This document shows, one piece after another, positions 8,540-17,759 of a stretch of 64,000 bases of DNA (position 1 is its first letter; every line of letters starts with the position of its first letter). The stretch is from contig CBDCIS010000002.1 in the NCBI GenBank assembly GCA_965217565.1, positions 124,001-188,000 on the forward strand, in the 5' to 3' direction. A program made the translations under genes and the position numbers. The notes under the pieces are model-generated. The model saw only the letters and a list, made by a program, of their open reading frames with translations. It was not told the origin of the DNA and did no database searches. This stretch comes from CBDCIS01 sp965217565 (lineage in GTDB: Bacteria > Chloroflexota > Dehalococcoidia > Lucifugimonadales > CATOSD01).

Positions 8540-9601
8540 CTATATCCCCTTGCCTCCAATAAACCGTGTCTTGTACAGCAGGAATACGAAGAAGGGGCCG
8601 CCCAAGAGCGCCGTGACGATGCCCACCGGCATCTCCAGCGGCGAAACAGCGATACGCGCGACGAGGTCCGCCCAGACGAGCAGGGCTGCGCCGCCGACGG
8701 CAGAGGCGAGGATGAGGTAGGCGTGGTTGTGGCCCCCCAACAGCCTCATCACGTGCGGAACCATGAGGCCCACGAACGCCACCAAGCCGGCTACGCTGAC
8801 CGCGGACGCCGCAAGCAGCGACGCCAGCGCCATCGCGATGAAGCGCACTCGTTCGGTGCGGACGCCGAGACCCTGCGCGGCATCGTCGCCCAACTGCATC
8901 ACGTTGAGCTGGCGAACCAGTAGAAGAGCGCCAACCAGTCCCAGCAGGCTGTACGGCCAGACGAGGTCCAGGTGGCCCCAGCTCCGTCCCACCAGGTTGC
9001 CCGCCATCCACAGGACCACGGGCTGAACCCTGTCGCTGAACACGGTCATCAGGCCCGTGGTGAACGCGCCGAGCATAGACGTGACGGCCACGCCCGCGAG
9101 TATCATGCGAACGGGGGACGTGCCCAGCGCGGGCTGCCAGGAGAGCAGGTAAACGAACACGGAAGCGGCCATGCCGCCAGCGAATGCGAGCAGGGGCAGG
9201 AAGGTCGGCAGGCCCGGCATAAGGACGAGCACGGCGGTTGCCGCGAGGCCCGCGCCCGCGGAAACACCGACGGTAGTGGGCGCGGCAAGCGGGTTGCGCA
9301 TGATCCCCTGCAGCAGCACTCCCGCGACGGCGAGATTCGCCCCCACCAGGCATCCGAGAAGCGCCCTGGGTGTGCGGAGGTTCCAGACTATCTGGCGCGG
9401 GACTCGCTCGGAGTCACCGAAGATGGCGGCGAACACGTCGGTCGGGCTGATGAAGACCGTGCCCAAAGCGAAGGACATGACCAGTCCCACAGCCAGCGCT
9501 CCCAGCCCAACGACGAGGATCAGGGTCCGTCTCAGGTTCTGGCGGCGTAATCCTGGGACTGCAAGGCCAATCCTGGCGGAGAGGGAGCCGGCAGGGTTCA
9601 T
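8540..9601 (-). CDS. FecCD-family ABC importer permease
   Basis: The 353-residue, very hydrophobic protein has about nine or ten membrane segments. It has the family's LRTPR and GxxGxxxQGxxRNPLAAPTTVGVS-type motifs (seen as NLRTPRALLG and GVLLQGIMRNPLAAP). It forms the channel for a metal-chelate substrate such as a siderophore, heme or cobalamin. It starts three bases after the stop of the binding-protein gene, which argues for translational coupling. The start ATG at 9601 is followed by a short cytoplasmic N-terminus. Confidence 0.92.
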   Translation of the reverse strand: MNPAGSLSARIGLAVPGLRRQNLRRTLILVVGLGALAVGLVMSFALGTVFISPTDVFAAIFGDSERVPRQIVWNLRTPRALLGCLVGANLAVAGVLLQGIMRNPLAAPTTVGVSAGAGLAATAVLVLMPGLPTFLPLLAFAGGMAASVFVYLLSWQPALGTSPVRMILAGVAVTSMLGAFTTGLMTVFSDRVQPVVLWMAGNLVGRSWGHLDLVWPYSLLGLVGALLLVRQLNVMQLGDDAAQGLGVRTERVRFIAMALASLLAASAVSVAGLVAFVGLMVPHVMRLLGGHNHAYLILASAVGGAALLVWADLVARIAVSPLEMPVGIVTALLGGPFFVFLLYKTRFIGGKGI

Positions 9602-9604
9602 GGT

Positions 9605-10720
9605 CTATTCCTGCCCGGCGGGGTACATGAGCGGGCGCAACTCCTGCATGGCCCAAGCGACGCGGGGGCCGGGATAGCGCAGGTACAGCCACTCCGACAA
9701 CTCGTGGACGCGCCCCTGCTCCACCGCGCGCAAGCCCTCCCAGACCGGGTTTGAGAAGAGCTCCTCGAGACCCTCTTCCCTCGCGTCGGTGGGGTTGGCG
9801 TGGCGAACCAGGAAGATGACGTCCGGGTCTTGCTCCACGACGGTTTCCAGGCTGAACGGCGTGAACGCGGGGTCCGGCCTGCCCTGATGTATGAACGACG
9901 GGCCCATGTCGGCAATAAGACGCCCTCCCATCAGTTCGACCATGTCGCCGAGGTAGGACGCTGAGGTGAAGGACAGCAGGGCTTCGGTCGATCCGAACAG
10001 GCCAAGCACCTTGGGGCCTTCCGCCGGCAGGTCCGCCTGCTGCTGCTCCATCTTGCCGCGTAACTCTGCCACTGCCTGCTCCGCCCCCGGCGCACAGCCA
10101 GCCACGTCGCCCAGGGTCTCCATCTTCCCCAGGATGTCGTCAACGGAGGCCAGGTCGTAGATGAGAACCGGGACGCCGAGGGCCTGTTCGATAGGCGGGC
10201 CGAATCTCGCGTACATGGGCGTCGCCAGCACCAGGTCCGGCCGCACCGCGGCCAACTGCTCCATGTTTGGGCCTGCGGAGTGGGAGATGGCTACGATGGG
10301 AATGTCGTGCGCCTCCGGTGGATAGACGAACTCCAACGGAATCCGAGGCCTCGCCGCCGGCTTGTAGCCGCAGGCCATCAGCAGTTCCACCATCCAGGCG
10401 TTGGTGACGGCTACGCGGAGCGGCCTGTATGGGATCTCCACCTGCCGTCGGGTGTCGTCGGTCACCGTGCGCGTAGAAGGCAGCGCGGTGGGCGTCGGCC
10501 CTGGTGGCGGCGCGGCGGTGGGCGTCGGCGTCACCAGCACTTGGACCGTTCTCTCAATGACGATAGGCGTCGCCGTTGCGGTAGGGGCAGTCTCTTGTGG
10601 CTGCCCTGAGTCGCCACTGCCGGCGCAGGACGCGGCCAATAGTCCGGCGAGCAGCAACAACAGCCCCGCCAATAACGGCGTCCTGGCAGAGATACGCGCC
10701 ACATTCCAAAGTTTGGCCAT
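9605..10720 (-). CDS. Substrate-binding lipoprotein of the iron/heme/cobalamin ABC importer
   Basis: The 371-residue protein starts at ATG 10720 behind AAGGAGG. It has a signal peptide with lipobox LAASC (C32), then a Thr/Pro-rich tether. The body is of the TroA/BtuF helical-backbone type, with the typical PNMEQLAAVRPDLVLA segment. It would capture the chelate outside the membrane and deliver it to the permease at 8540-9601. The ligand cannot be decided from sequence; no cobalamin riboswitch or Fur-like site was recognised upstream. Confidence 0.88.
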   Translation of the reverse strand: MAKLWNVARISARTPLLAGLLLLLAGLLAASCAGSGDSGQPQETAPTATATPIVIERTVQVLVTPTPTAAPPPGPTPTALPSTRTVTDDTRRQVEIPYRPLRVAVTNAWMVELLMACGYKPAARPRIPLEFVYPPEAHDIPIVAISHSAGPNMEQLAAVRPDLVLATPMYARFGPPIEQALGVPVLIYDLASVDDILGKMETLGDVAGCAPGAEQAVAELRGKMEQQQADLPAEGPKVLGLFGSTEALLSFTSASYLGDMVELMGGRLIADMGPSFIHQGRPDPAFTPFSLETVVEQDPDVIFLVRHANPTDAREEGLEELFSNPVWEGLRAVEQGRVHELSEWLYLRYPGPRVAWAMQELRPLMYPAGQE

Positions 10721-10821
10721 TCCGTGAGTCCTCCTTGAGTTTGATACATAGGCGGGCGCTGGCGCGCCCCCGTCCGCCCCGGCCACCCCCTGCTAACCTT
10801 CCCCCTCAGGGGGAAGGGACT

Positions 10822-11781
10822 TTAGCGCGCCTTCGCGAGGGCTTCGTCCTCGCTGGAGAAGTCCCACGGCTCTTTGTCTAGGCCCCGGGAGAGCCACCAG
10901 CGGTAGGTCATCTCCAGGCCGCCGCGCATGTGGAAGTGGGGCGTCCATTCGAGGTCTTCGCGCGCCTTCTCTGTCGAGTAGATGCGGGTCGCTTCCCACT
11001 CCAGTGGGAAGAGTTGTTGGCCCAACACCTCGTACTCTCCAGGCTCTATATGGACGATCTCCGCGCTTACGCCCATAGCGTCCGCGATGGCGTGGACGTA
11101 GCCGTTCGCGGTAATGGCGTCCGGGCTGCATATCGTGTACGCCTGCCCGAGTGTGCCGCTTCTGCCGGGCGCCGCGGCAAAGGCGTCGGCAAGGTCATCG
11201 ACGTGCACCGGGTGAACCGGCGTCAGGCCGTCGCCCTGGATCACAATGCGACGGCCCTGCGTCAGACGAGCGAAGTAGCTGAACTCCCTCGCGGCGATAT
11301 AGTTGTCCGGGCCGTAAACGTAGGGCGGCCTGAGAATGGTCATTGGGAAGCCATCCCGGTTGAAGGCATCAACCAGCAGGTCCTCGCACTCCACCTTGTC
11401 CTTCGTATACTGGTTGGCGTCGGGCGTGCGGAACAGCGGGAAGTCCTCGTGAATGGGCACTGTATCGCTGGGGGCATATACAGACGTCGTGCTGCAGAAT
11501 ACGAAGCGCCCCACGCGGCCCGCCAGAGCGTCGATGACCGGTTTCAGGGTGGCAGTGGTGTAAGCGGAGATGTCGAAGGCGGCGTCGTAGGATGCGCCCT
11601 GAAGGGCGGCCTTGACAGCACTCGCGTCGTTGCGGTCCGCGACGAGGCGAGTTACGCCGTCGGGGAGATCGGCCTCCGTCTGTCCCCGGTTCAGTACGGT
11701 TACGCGGTGCCCCTGTTCGTGCAGCAGGCGAACTAGGTGCAGGCCGATGAAGCGGCTTCCGCCGAGTACGAGTGTGTTCAT
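10822..11781 (-). CDS. NAD-dependent epimerase/dehydratase (extended SDR)
   Basis: The 319-residue Rossmann protein opens with LVLGGSRFIGLHL, the nucleotide-binding glycine motif. The active-site pair is seen as YTKDK (YxxxK) after a CSTTSVY strand. Related proteins act on nucleotide sugars or are chloroplast-stem-loop-type atypical SDRs; the substrate is not known. The bases between it and the importer (10721-10821) contain a short GC-rich hairpin (CCTTCCCCCTCAGGGGGAAGG). Confidence 0.85.
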   Translation of the reverse strand: MNTLVLGGSRFIGLHLVRLLHEQGHRVTVLNRGQTEADLPDGVTRLVADRNDASAVKAALQGASYDAAFDISAYTTATLKPVIDALAGRVGRFVFCSTTSVYAPSDTVPIHEDFPLFRTPDANQYTKDKVECEDLLVDAFNRDGFPMTILRPPYVYGPDNYIAAREFSYFARLTQGRRIVIQGDGLTPVHPVHVDDLADAFAAAPGRSGTLGQAYTICSPDAITANGYVHAIADAMGVSAEIVHIEPGEYEVLGQQLFPLEWEATRIYSTEKAREDLEWTPHFHMRGGLEMTYRWWLSRGLDKEPWDFSSEDEALAKAR

Positions 11782-11821
11782 GTGGTGACCTCGGGTTTAA
11801 TCTTCCAGCTTGGCTTTCGGG

Positions 11822-12700
11822 CTATTCATCGTTCCAGCGGTGCGGCTGGTTGGCGAGTCTGGAGAAACCCAGCTCTTCGCACAGCGCTGGGAAGGCGTCT
11901 TTCGAGGCCCCACGCCATGCCAGCTCTTCTAGGCTCTCGGACAGGGGCACGTCGAGGCGCAGCGTGGCGAGCGTTTTGTACAGCATCGCGTCCTCACGGC
12001 GTTCGGAAAGCGAGACGGCCATCGCCGCCGCGCCCCGCACCTGGACGTCCCACTCGGTTGGGTTGCCGGGGATACGCTCGATGCGCTCGTATCGCGCCAG
12101 CATCACCGCGCTGGACTTCGCGCCCCACCTCGGAATCCCCGGTATGCCGTCCGCTGCGTCGCCCACCAGGGCGAGGTAGTCGGGGATAGATGCCGGCGCG
12201 ACGCCGAACTTGGCACGCGCGCCAGCCTCGTCCAGAGTTAGGTTTCTCCGCCTGTCCAGGCAAACCACCCTGTCGCCGCTGATCATCTGCGTCAAGTCCT
12301 TGTCCGGGGAGCACATGACGATCTGCTCCACGCTGGGGGCGCCCGACCATCTCGCCGCGGCCGTTGCGATCGCGTCGTCCGCCTCGAACTCCACCATCGG
12401 CCAGACCACGATGCCCAAGGCCGACGCTGCGCGCTCGGCCAACTCGAACTGGGCCAGCAACTCCGGCGGCGCGCCCTCACCCGTCTTGTATCCGTCAAAC
12501 AGGTCGTTCCTGAACGACTCGATTACGTGGTCGAACGCGATGGCTACGTGGCTCACGTCCTCCTGCCTGAGCAGCGATAGCAGAGTCTGCGCCAGGCCGC
12601 GCACGGCGGCAACTGGCCTGCCATCGGGAGCCGCCAGCGAGGGCATGGCGAAGTGCGCTCGAAACAGTTCGTATGTCCCATCTATGAGATGTATCTTCAT
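11822..12700 (-). CDS. 5'-3' exonuclease (PolA N-terminal/FEN type), stand-alone
   Basis: The 292-residue protein matches the flap-nuclease domain that is usually fused to DNA polymerase I. It has the N-terminal LIDGTY metal site, the acidic EFEADDAIAT and SPDKDL motifs, and a helix-hairpin-helix VGDAADGIPGIPRWG. It should degrade RNA or DNA flaps during repair and lagging-strand maturation. ATG 12700 is used; an in-frame TTG at 12715 would overlap the stop of lepB by four bases (TTGA), so coupling with lepB is possible either way. Confidence 0.88.
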   Translation of the reverse strand: MKIHLIDGTYELFRAHFAMPSLAAPDGRPVAAVRGLAQTLLSLLRQEDVSHVAIAFDHVIESFRNDLFDGYKTGEGAPPELLAQFELAERAASALGIVVWPMVEFEADDAIATAAARWSGAPSVEQIVMCSPDKDLTQMISGDRVVCLDRRRNLTLDEAGARAKFGVAPASIPDYLALVGDAADGIPGIPRWGAKSSAVMLARYERIERIPGNPTEWDVQVRGAAAMAVSLSERREDAMLYKTLATLRLDVPLSESLEELAWRGASKDAFPALCEELGFSRLANQPHRWNDE

Positions 12701-12711
12701 CGGCAGGGAGT

Positions 12712-13302
12712 TCAAGACCGGCCAAAGACCAACAGGGTGTTCAGCCGGTCCAGGGGCCAGTAGCTAATCCGCGCCCTGCCGATGAAGTTTTCGGCTGGCA
12801 CTGTTCCCCAGTCCCGCGAGTCGTCGCTGTGGCGCCGGTTGTCCCCCAGCACGAAGAAGGAACCCGGCGGCACCGTCTGGGTAGCCATGCTCGATTGGTC
12901 CGGGTGTGTTATGTAGGGTTCCTCCAGAGCCTCGCCGTTTACGTACACCTGGCCATCCCTGATTTCCACGACGTCGCTGGGGACCCCAATAACTCGTTTT
13001 ACGAAGTCTTTTGTTGGATCTTTGGGATAGTGGAATATGGCGACCTCTCCCCTGCTGGGCGCATGGATCGGGAACAAGGCCTCTTCTCGCTCGATGTCAA
13101 CGAAGGGCAGCAGAGTGTTGACGTGCCCAGACGCGACCCGCAGATACGCCAATTTGTTGACGATGATGTATTGACCCTCCTCGAGGGTGGGCTGCATACT
13201 CGAACCCTCGACGCGAAAGTTCTGGATGCTGAATTGCAGACCCAGAAAGATGAGCAGCGCGAGGATTACGGTCTCGATAATCTCCCTGATTAGCAATCGC
13301 AT
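12712..13302 (-). CDS. lepB: Signal peptidase I
   Basis: The 196-residue membrane protease has one N-terminal transmembrane helix (about residues 9-24). The catalytic serine is S35 in GSSMQPT and the general-base lysine is K102 in KRVIGVP. The GDNRRHSDDSRDWG box is complete. It cleaves signal peptides of Sec and Tat substrates outside the membrane, a match for the Tat genes and lipoproteins in this window. It lies upstream of the 5'-3' exonuclease on the same strand and diverges from the ECF sigma gene. Confidence 0.95.
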   Translation of the reverse strand: MRLLIREIIETVILALLIFLGLQFSIQNFRVEGSSMQPTLEEGQYIIVNKLAYLRVASGHVNTLLPFVDIEREEALFPIHAPSRGEVAIFHYPKDPTKDFVKRVIGVPSDVVEIRDGQVYVNGEALEEPYITHPDQSSMATQTVPPGSFFVLGDNRRHSDDSRDWGTVPAENFIGRARISYWPLDRLNTLLVFGRS

Positions 13303-13471
13303 GATGCGCGCGGCGGCGGCTCCTGGTTTGAAATTGCATAACCCGCTTCGCCCACGGGTGTGGTGACTCCGTGACCAAAACTGCCATCCATTATAACCGC
13401 GTTGGCTGGTATATGTTAGCCTGTCAGTTGTTCAGTTTAACGGTCAGTTCGTAGGCTGGCGTGAGCGGGAG

Positions 13472-14059
13472 ATGTTCCCTACGGATACGGAGCTTGTGAG
13501 CGAGGCGCAGGGGGGCGACCTGGAGGCGTTCAACGCTATCGTGGAACGCTACCAGGCGCACGTGTTCAATCTGGCGGCGAGAATCACGGGCAATCGCGCG
13601 TCAGCGGAGGACGTGGCGCAGGAGACGTTCATCTCCGCGTACCGGGCCATCGGGCGGTTTCGCGGCGGCAGCCTGCGCTCATGGCTGCTGAGCATCGCGG
13701 CGAACGCCAGCCGCGACGTTTTGCGCTCCTCGCGCCGGCGGCCGGAGCAGTCTCTCGATCAGTCGCTCCTCAATCCCGGCTTCCAGCCCGCGGCTGGCGG
13801 CGAGTCTCCGGAGCAGACGGCCCTGCGAGGCGAGCTTGGCGCGGAGATTCAGCGGGCGATTCTTACGCTGCCGGATGACCAGCGGACTGCTCTCGTGCTG
13901 GTTGACGTGCAGGGTCTCAGCTATGAGGAGGCGGCCGCCGCTGCCGGCGCGTCGCTCGGGACGCTCAAGTCGCGGCTGAGCCGGGCGCGCGGGCGCGTTC
14001 GGGACTACCTGAGAAACAGGCCGGAACTTTTGCCAGAGGAATTTCGTCAAATATGCTGA
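13472..14059 (+). CDS. ECF-type RNA polymerase sigma factor
   Basis: The 195-residue protein has sigma region 2 (NRASAEDVAQETFISAYRAI, about 45-65) and region 4 (DVQGLSYEEAAAAAG, helix-turn-helix, about 148-175), with no region 1 or 3. It is followed 13 bases later by a membrane protein with a zinc-finger anti-sigma head, the usual arrangement of an extracytoplasmic-stress sigma factor and its inhibitor. GGGAG precedes ATG 13472. Autoregulation is likely for this class, but I did not identify an ECF promoter with confidence. Confidence 0.93.
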   Translation: MFPTDTELVSEAQGGDLEAFNAIVERYQAHVFNLAARITGNRASAEDVAQETFISAYRAIGRFRGGSLRSWLLSIAANASRDVLRSSRRRPEQSLDQSLLNPGFQPAAGGESPEQTALRGELGAEIQRAILTLPDDQRTALVLVDVQGLSYEEAAAAAGASLGTLKSRLSRARGRVRDYLRNRPELLPEEFRQIC

Positions 14060-14072
14060 AGGGGAAGGCATA

Positions 14073-15323
14073 GTGTTTGGGTTCTGGTGGAGACGAAAGC
14101 ACAACCGGCTCCGAGGGCTGCTGTCGGCGTACAGCGACGCCGAGGTGAGCGACGCGGAGGCGCGCGAGGTGGAGGCGCACCTCTCTGAGTGCGAGGATTG
14201 CCGCTTGGAGCTTGCCGAACTTAGGTCGACGGTTGGCCTGCTGAGGGCGCTGCCGCAGTTCGCCGTGCCGCGCTCCTTCGCGCTCAGGGAATCGCCGGTC
14301 TCGACCAGGCGGACGCCGCCCATCGTTTGGACAGCGCGCCTATCGACGTCCGCGGCCGGGCTGCTTCTGGTGGCGCTGCTGCTGGGAGACGCGCTCGGCA
14401 TCGTGAGGCAGACGCCGAGAAGCGCCGGTTCGCTGGCGGACGTGGCTACACAAGCGGCTCCAGCGGCGGTGGAAATGGAGGCGATGGCGGCCGCGGCTGC
14501 ACAAGCGGCTCCAACGGCGGCGCAAATGGAGGCGATGGCGGCAACCGCACCGCAGGCTACTCCGCAACCTGAGGCGACGGACGCGGCTGCACAAGCGGCT
14601 CCAACGGCGGCGCAAATGGAGGCGATGGCGGCAACCGCACCGCAGGCTGCCCCGCAACCGGAAGTGATGGCGGCCGCTGCGACAGCCGCACCGCAGGCTG
14701 CCCCGCAACCGGAAGTGATGGCGGCCGCCGCGACAGCCGCACCGCAGGCTACTCCGCAACCTGAGGCGATGGCCGCGGCTGCACAAGCGGCTCCAACGGC
14801 GGCACAAATGGAGACAATGGCGACTGCGGTTCCAGCGGCCCTGCCCACCGCGATGCCAGAGATGATAGCTACGGCCGCGGCTCCGGCGCCAGCGGCGCGT
14901 TCGCTGCCACAAGCGGAGACAATGGCGGCTGCGGCTCTCCCCACCGAGACGCCCGCGATGATTGCGCCTGCGGCTCCAGCGGCACTTCCCACCGAGGCAT
15001 ACGCGATGATGGCAGATGCTGACGCTCCGACGCCAGCAGCACAGCCGGCTAGAGCTGAGGAGGAGGAGGCGAGTGGCCTGCTCGCGCAGGAAAGCATAGA
15101 CGAGGCTCCAACGGCGACGATGCGGCTGCCGGAAGCTGCGCCGGAGAGTGGCGTCGCCGAGGAGGAGAACACGGATAAGGGCACGGGAGGCATCGTCCTG
15201 CCGCTGCGAGAGTTGCAGATCGGCGTTGGCGCGCTGCTGGTCGTGCTTGTGGCGGCGAGCGTCTGGCTCGCCCGCCGGCGTTCCGGGTGGTTGGTTGGCG
15301 GGCGAAAGTGCCCCCGCCCTTGA
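14073..15323 (+). CDS. Transmembrane anti-sigma factor with Ala/Gln/Met-rich repeat ectodomain
   Basis: The 416-residue protein starts at GTG 14073 and carries a zf-HC2-type zinc motif H36-x3-C40-x2-C43, which should bind the preceding sigma factor. A membrane helix follows at about 90-110. Residues 120-300 are low-complexity repeats of Q-A-A-P-T-A-A-Q-M-E-A-M-A type. A second hydrophobic segment (LQIGVGALLVVLVAASVWLA) lies near the C-terminus. The repeats would lie outside the membrane and could act as a stalk or sensor. The final residues run into a dispersed GC-rich repeat. A 504-residue frame on the opposite strand is an artefact of the repeats. Confidence 0.85.
   Translation: MFGFWWRRKHNRLRGLLSAYSDAEVSDAEAREVEAHLSECEDCRLELAELRSTVGLLRALPQFAVPRSFALRESPVSTRRTPPIVWTARLSTSAAGLLLVALLLGDALGIVRQTPRSAGSLADVATQAAPAAVEMEAMAAAAAQAAPTAAQMEAMAATAPQATPQPEATDAAAQAAPTAAQMEAMAATAPQAAPQPEVMAAAATAAPQAAPQPEVMAAAATAAPQATPQPEAMAAAAQAAPTAAQMETMATAVPAALPTAMPEMIATAAAPAPAARSLPQAETMAAAALPTETPAMIAPAAPAALPTEAYAMMADADAPTPAAQPARAEEEEASGLLAQESIDEAPTATMRLPEAAPESGVAEEENTDKGTGGIVLPLRELQIGVGALLVVLVAASVWLARRRSGWLVGGRKCPRP
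14450..14960. repeat. In-gene imperfect tandem repeats
   Basis: Units such as GCACAAGCGGCTCCAACGGC, GCGCAAATGGAGGCGATGGC and GCAACCGCACCGCAGGCT recur several times in different orders. They encode the AAPTAAQMEAMAA/TAPQAAPQPEVMAAA modules of the anti-sigma ectodomain. The near-identity of several units points to recent expansion by slippage or recombination. Confidence 0.85.
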
Positions 15324-15350
15324 CGGGAGGGGGTTAGGGGGTGGGTGACG
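15303..15350. repeat. Dispersed GC-rich repeat, inverted copy
   Basis: CCCCCGCCCTTGACGGGAGG followed by GGGTTAGGGGGTGGGTGACG is the reverse complement of the unit at 7611-7660. It supplies the last codons and stop of the anti-sigma gene and separates it from the convergent acyl-CoA synthetase gene. Confidence 0.7.
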
Positions 15351-15358
15351 CTGTTCCC

Positions 15359-16768
15359 CTACATGCTGTGGAAGCGGTAGTAGTCCACCACCTTCTTGAT
15401 GGAGAACGCCGTGCGTTCGTAGGTTGGGTAGCTGGGGATTCCGGCGTCCTGCAATCGGAGGTCTATCTCCTTGAGGGCCTCGCCGTCGCCGTAGGGGTCG
15501 GGCGAGAAGAGGATTGCGGCGACGGGCTTGCCGGTCTTTTCGCCCGCGCTCTTCAGGGCAGCTATGTGGGCCTCTCCCCTCTCGGTATTGCGGAGCAGCT
15601 CTCGTGGGCTCATCTGCATGACGACCACGTCGATGTTGGCGTCGGCAGAGAGGATGTCCATGATGGACTCCATCATCGGGCGGTTCATGCCGCCCATGTC
15701 AACGGGGTTGAGGTAGCTTGCGCCTATCATCCGGAAGAACTCGCCCAGCCTGTCGAAGGAGTCTTGCGTGAGCATGGGAACGCGAAGTCTGGCCTTGGCG
15801 AAGGCGTCCGACATGGACACGGATTGCCCGCCGGAACCCCCGGTCAGCCCTATGCCGTCGCCGGTGAACGGGGAGAACGCGGAGAGCGCCTTCAGGACGT
15901 CCACCGTCTCCTGCATCGAGTCCGCGCGAATCGCGCCGCTCTGCCGAATGACGACGTCCCAGGTGTCCATCGACTCCGCGATAGCCCCGGTGTGCGACGA
16001 GGTCGCGCGCTTGCCCTCGTCGGTCTGGCCGCCCTTCCAGATGACGACCGGCTTCTTCCGGCAGGTCTCGCGCAGCAGTCGGAAGAAGCGGCGCCCGTCC
16101 CTGACGGCCTCGACGTACATGGCTATGAAGCGCGTGGCGTCGTCCTGGGCGAAGTACTCCAGATAGTCGGCGTTCTCGAGAACCACGCCGTTGCCGAAGC
16201 TGACAACCTTGTTGAGCTTCACACCGGCCGCCTGAGCCGCAATGGAGAATGCGCCTCCGTGTCCGCCGCTCTGGGAGAGGAAAGTCACCGGCCCGCCCTC
16301 GCCTGCGACCTGCTCCTGGGAGAAGCGCACGCCGAGCTCAGCGTTGAACAGGCCCATGCAGTTGGGGCCGAGCAGCACCAACTCGGCCTCGCGAGCCATC
16401 TCGGTTATCCTCTCCTGGAGCTCGATGCCCTCCTCGCTGCCCGTCTCGGCAAACCCAGATGTGAACATTCCCACCCCACCCACCTGCTTCTCGATGGCGT
16501 CCTTGAGAACGAAGGGGGCGACTCTGCGAGGGACGGCGACCAGTACGTAATCGACCTCGTCGGGTATCTCCGTAAGGCTGCTATAGTTGGGGATGCCCAT
16601 GGCCTCGATGCCGGGGATGTCGTTCGGGTCTATTTGGACTGAGAACACCTTGCCCTTGAAGGTGCTCATGTTCTTCAGCCACATGTAGCCGGAGTTCTGC
16701 TTGTCGCCCACCACCGCGACGGTGCGCGGGTTTAGGGCGCGGTCTATCTTCCTGGTGTCGATGGTCAT
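15359..16768 (-). CDS. ADP-forming acyl-CoA synthetase, alpha (CoA-binding) subunit
   Basis: The 469-residue protein has an N-terminal CoA-binding Rossmann domain (PRTVAVVG, about 14-21) and two succinyl-CoA-ligase-like domains. SQSGGHGGAF is at 165-174, and H259 in SSHTGA matches the phosphorylated histidine of acetate:CoA ligase (ADP-forming) alpha chains. With the ATP-grasp partner at 16888-17586 it should interconvert an acyl-CoA plus ADP and the free acid plus ATP. Here the subunits are separate genes about 120 bp apart in the order beta then alpha. A REP-like palindrome sits between them. Confidence 0.85.
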   Translation of the reverse strand: MTIDTRKIDRALNPRTVAVVGDKQNSGYMWLKNMSTFKGKVFSVQIDPNDIPGIEAMGIPNYSSLTEIPDEVDYVLVAVPRRVAPFVLKDAIEKQVGGVGMFTSGFAETGSEEGIELQERITEMAREAELVLLGPNCMGLFNAELGVRFSQEQVAGEGGPVTFLSQSGGHGGAFSIAAQAAGVKLNKVVSFGNGVVLENADYLEYFAQDDATRFIAMYVEAVRDGRRFFRLLRETCRKKPVVIWKGGQTDEGKRATSSHTGAIAESMDTWDVVIRQSGAIRADSMQETVDVLKALSAFSPFTGDGIGLTGGSGGQSVSMSDAFAKARLRVPMLTQDSFDRLGEFFRMIGASYLNPVDMGGMNRPMMESIMDILSADANIDVVVMQMSPRELLRNTERGEAHIAALKSAGEKTGKPVAAILFSPDPYGDGEALKEIDLRLQDAGIPSYPTYERTAFSIKKVVDYYRFHSM

Positions 16769-16808
16769 GGTTAGTTTCTCAGTTTCCAGTGACTATCTCA
16801 GAGCCGCC

Positions 16809-16836
16809 GTCATTCCCGCGCACGCGGGAATCCAGA
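16809..16836. repeat. REP-like palindrome
   Basis: GTCATTCCCGCGCACGCGGG then AATCCAG is the same family as 3991-4018. It lies between the beta and alpha synthetase genes and could stabilise or attenuate the transcript there. Confidence 0.6.
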
Positions 16837-16887
16837 GGGGGCGCAATGGGCAACTTTCATGCTCCAGGATTGCTTTGAGATAGTTTC

Positions 16888-17586
16888 TTAGTTTTCAGAT
16901 AGGACTATGCGGGCGTCCACTACTGTTAGGCCCTGGCGGTGGGCTATTATAGGGTTCAGGTCTAGCTCGGTGATTTCGGGGCGGGCGTCCACGAACTGGG
17001 ATAGGGTCAGGAGGCTTTGTTCGAGGGCGGCAACGTCCGCCGGCTCCTGCCCTCGATGGCCCTCCAGGATTGGGTAGCCCTTTATCTCCCGTATCATCTG
17101 GGAGGCGTCGCGCTGGGTGAGCGGTGCGACCCGGAATGCTACGTCCTTGAGCACCTCGACCAGGATGCCGCCGAGTCCGAACATGAGCACGGGCCCGAAC
17201 TGGGGGTCCCTGGAGACTCCCATGATGACCTCGACGCCGGGACGAGCCATGGCCTGGACGGAGACGCCGTCGATTCTCGCGGCGGGGAATGCGGCAGTGA
17301 TGGACGCCAGGATCTCGTCGTAGGCCGCGGCGACCTCTTCCTCGCTGGTGAGGCCAATCTTGACGCCGCCTGCGTCGCTCTTGTGCACGACGTCCTGGGA
17401 GGCTATCTTCAGCACAGCGGGAAGCCCAATCTCGCGGCTCATCCGGACGGCCTCGTCCTTGCTGCGGGCCAGGGTGGTCGTGTTGGTCTGGATGCCTGCC
17501 TCTGACAGCAGTTGCTTGGACTCGACCTCGGTCAGCAGCACACGGCCTTCGTTGCGCGCGGCGGCGATAACGTCGTCTCTGGGCAT
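16888..17586 (-). CDS. ADP-forming acyl-CoA synthetase, beta (ATP-grasp) subunit
   Basis: The 232-residue protein is the ATP-grasp half of the ADP-forming acyl-CoA synthetase. It contains PAVLKIASQDVVHKSDAGGV, the nucleotide-binding core of the family, and the C-terminal DLNPII metal site. ATG 17586 is chosen because GGAGGA lies just upstream; the longer frame to 17661 would read through that site. It is the first gene of the pair and faces the insertion-sequence island. Confidence 0.88.
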   Translation of the reverse strand: MPRDDVIAAARNEGRVLLTEVESKQLLSEAGIQTNTTTLARSKDEAVRMSREIGLPAVLKIASQDVVHKSDAGGVKIGLTSEEEVAAAYDEILASITAAFPAARIDGVSVQAMARPGVEVIMGVSRDPQFGPVLMFGLGGILVEVLKDVAFRVAPLTQRDASQMIREIKGYPILEGHRGQEPADVAALEQSLLTLSQFVDARPEITELDLNPIIAHRQGLTVVDARIVLSEN

Positions 17587-17759
17587 AAGGCTATCTCCTC
17601 CAAAGTGCGGCGGCGGGACGCCGCTAGGGGTAAGGATAGTGGCGCGTGGTGGCGTTGTCAAACGGATAACCGGCGTCGAGCCTTCATCAGTCCAGTCGGT
17701 GATGTAGTTGACAGAAGGCGATGCGTTCCCGTCGTCATACCTGCGAAAATGGTGTTATA

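Noticed and set aside
10721..10821. Cobalamin riboswitch or Fur box before the importer operon
   Set aside because: No conserved B12-box or recognisable Fur site seen; only a GC-rich hairpin.
13679..15193. 504-codon open frame on the minus strand
   Set aside because: It is antisense to the sigma and anti-sigma genes; its length results from the GC-rich, in-phase repeats, and it has no domain.
15341..16642. 433-codon open frame on the plus strand
   Set aside because: Antisense to the acyl-CoA synthetase alpha gene, which has clear motifs; composition is that of a GC-rich shadow frame.
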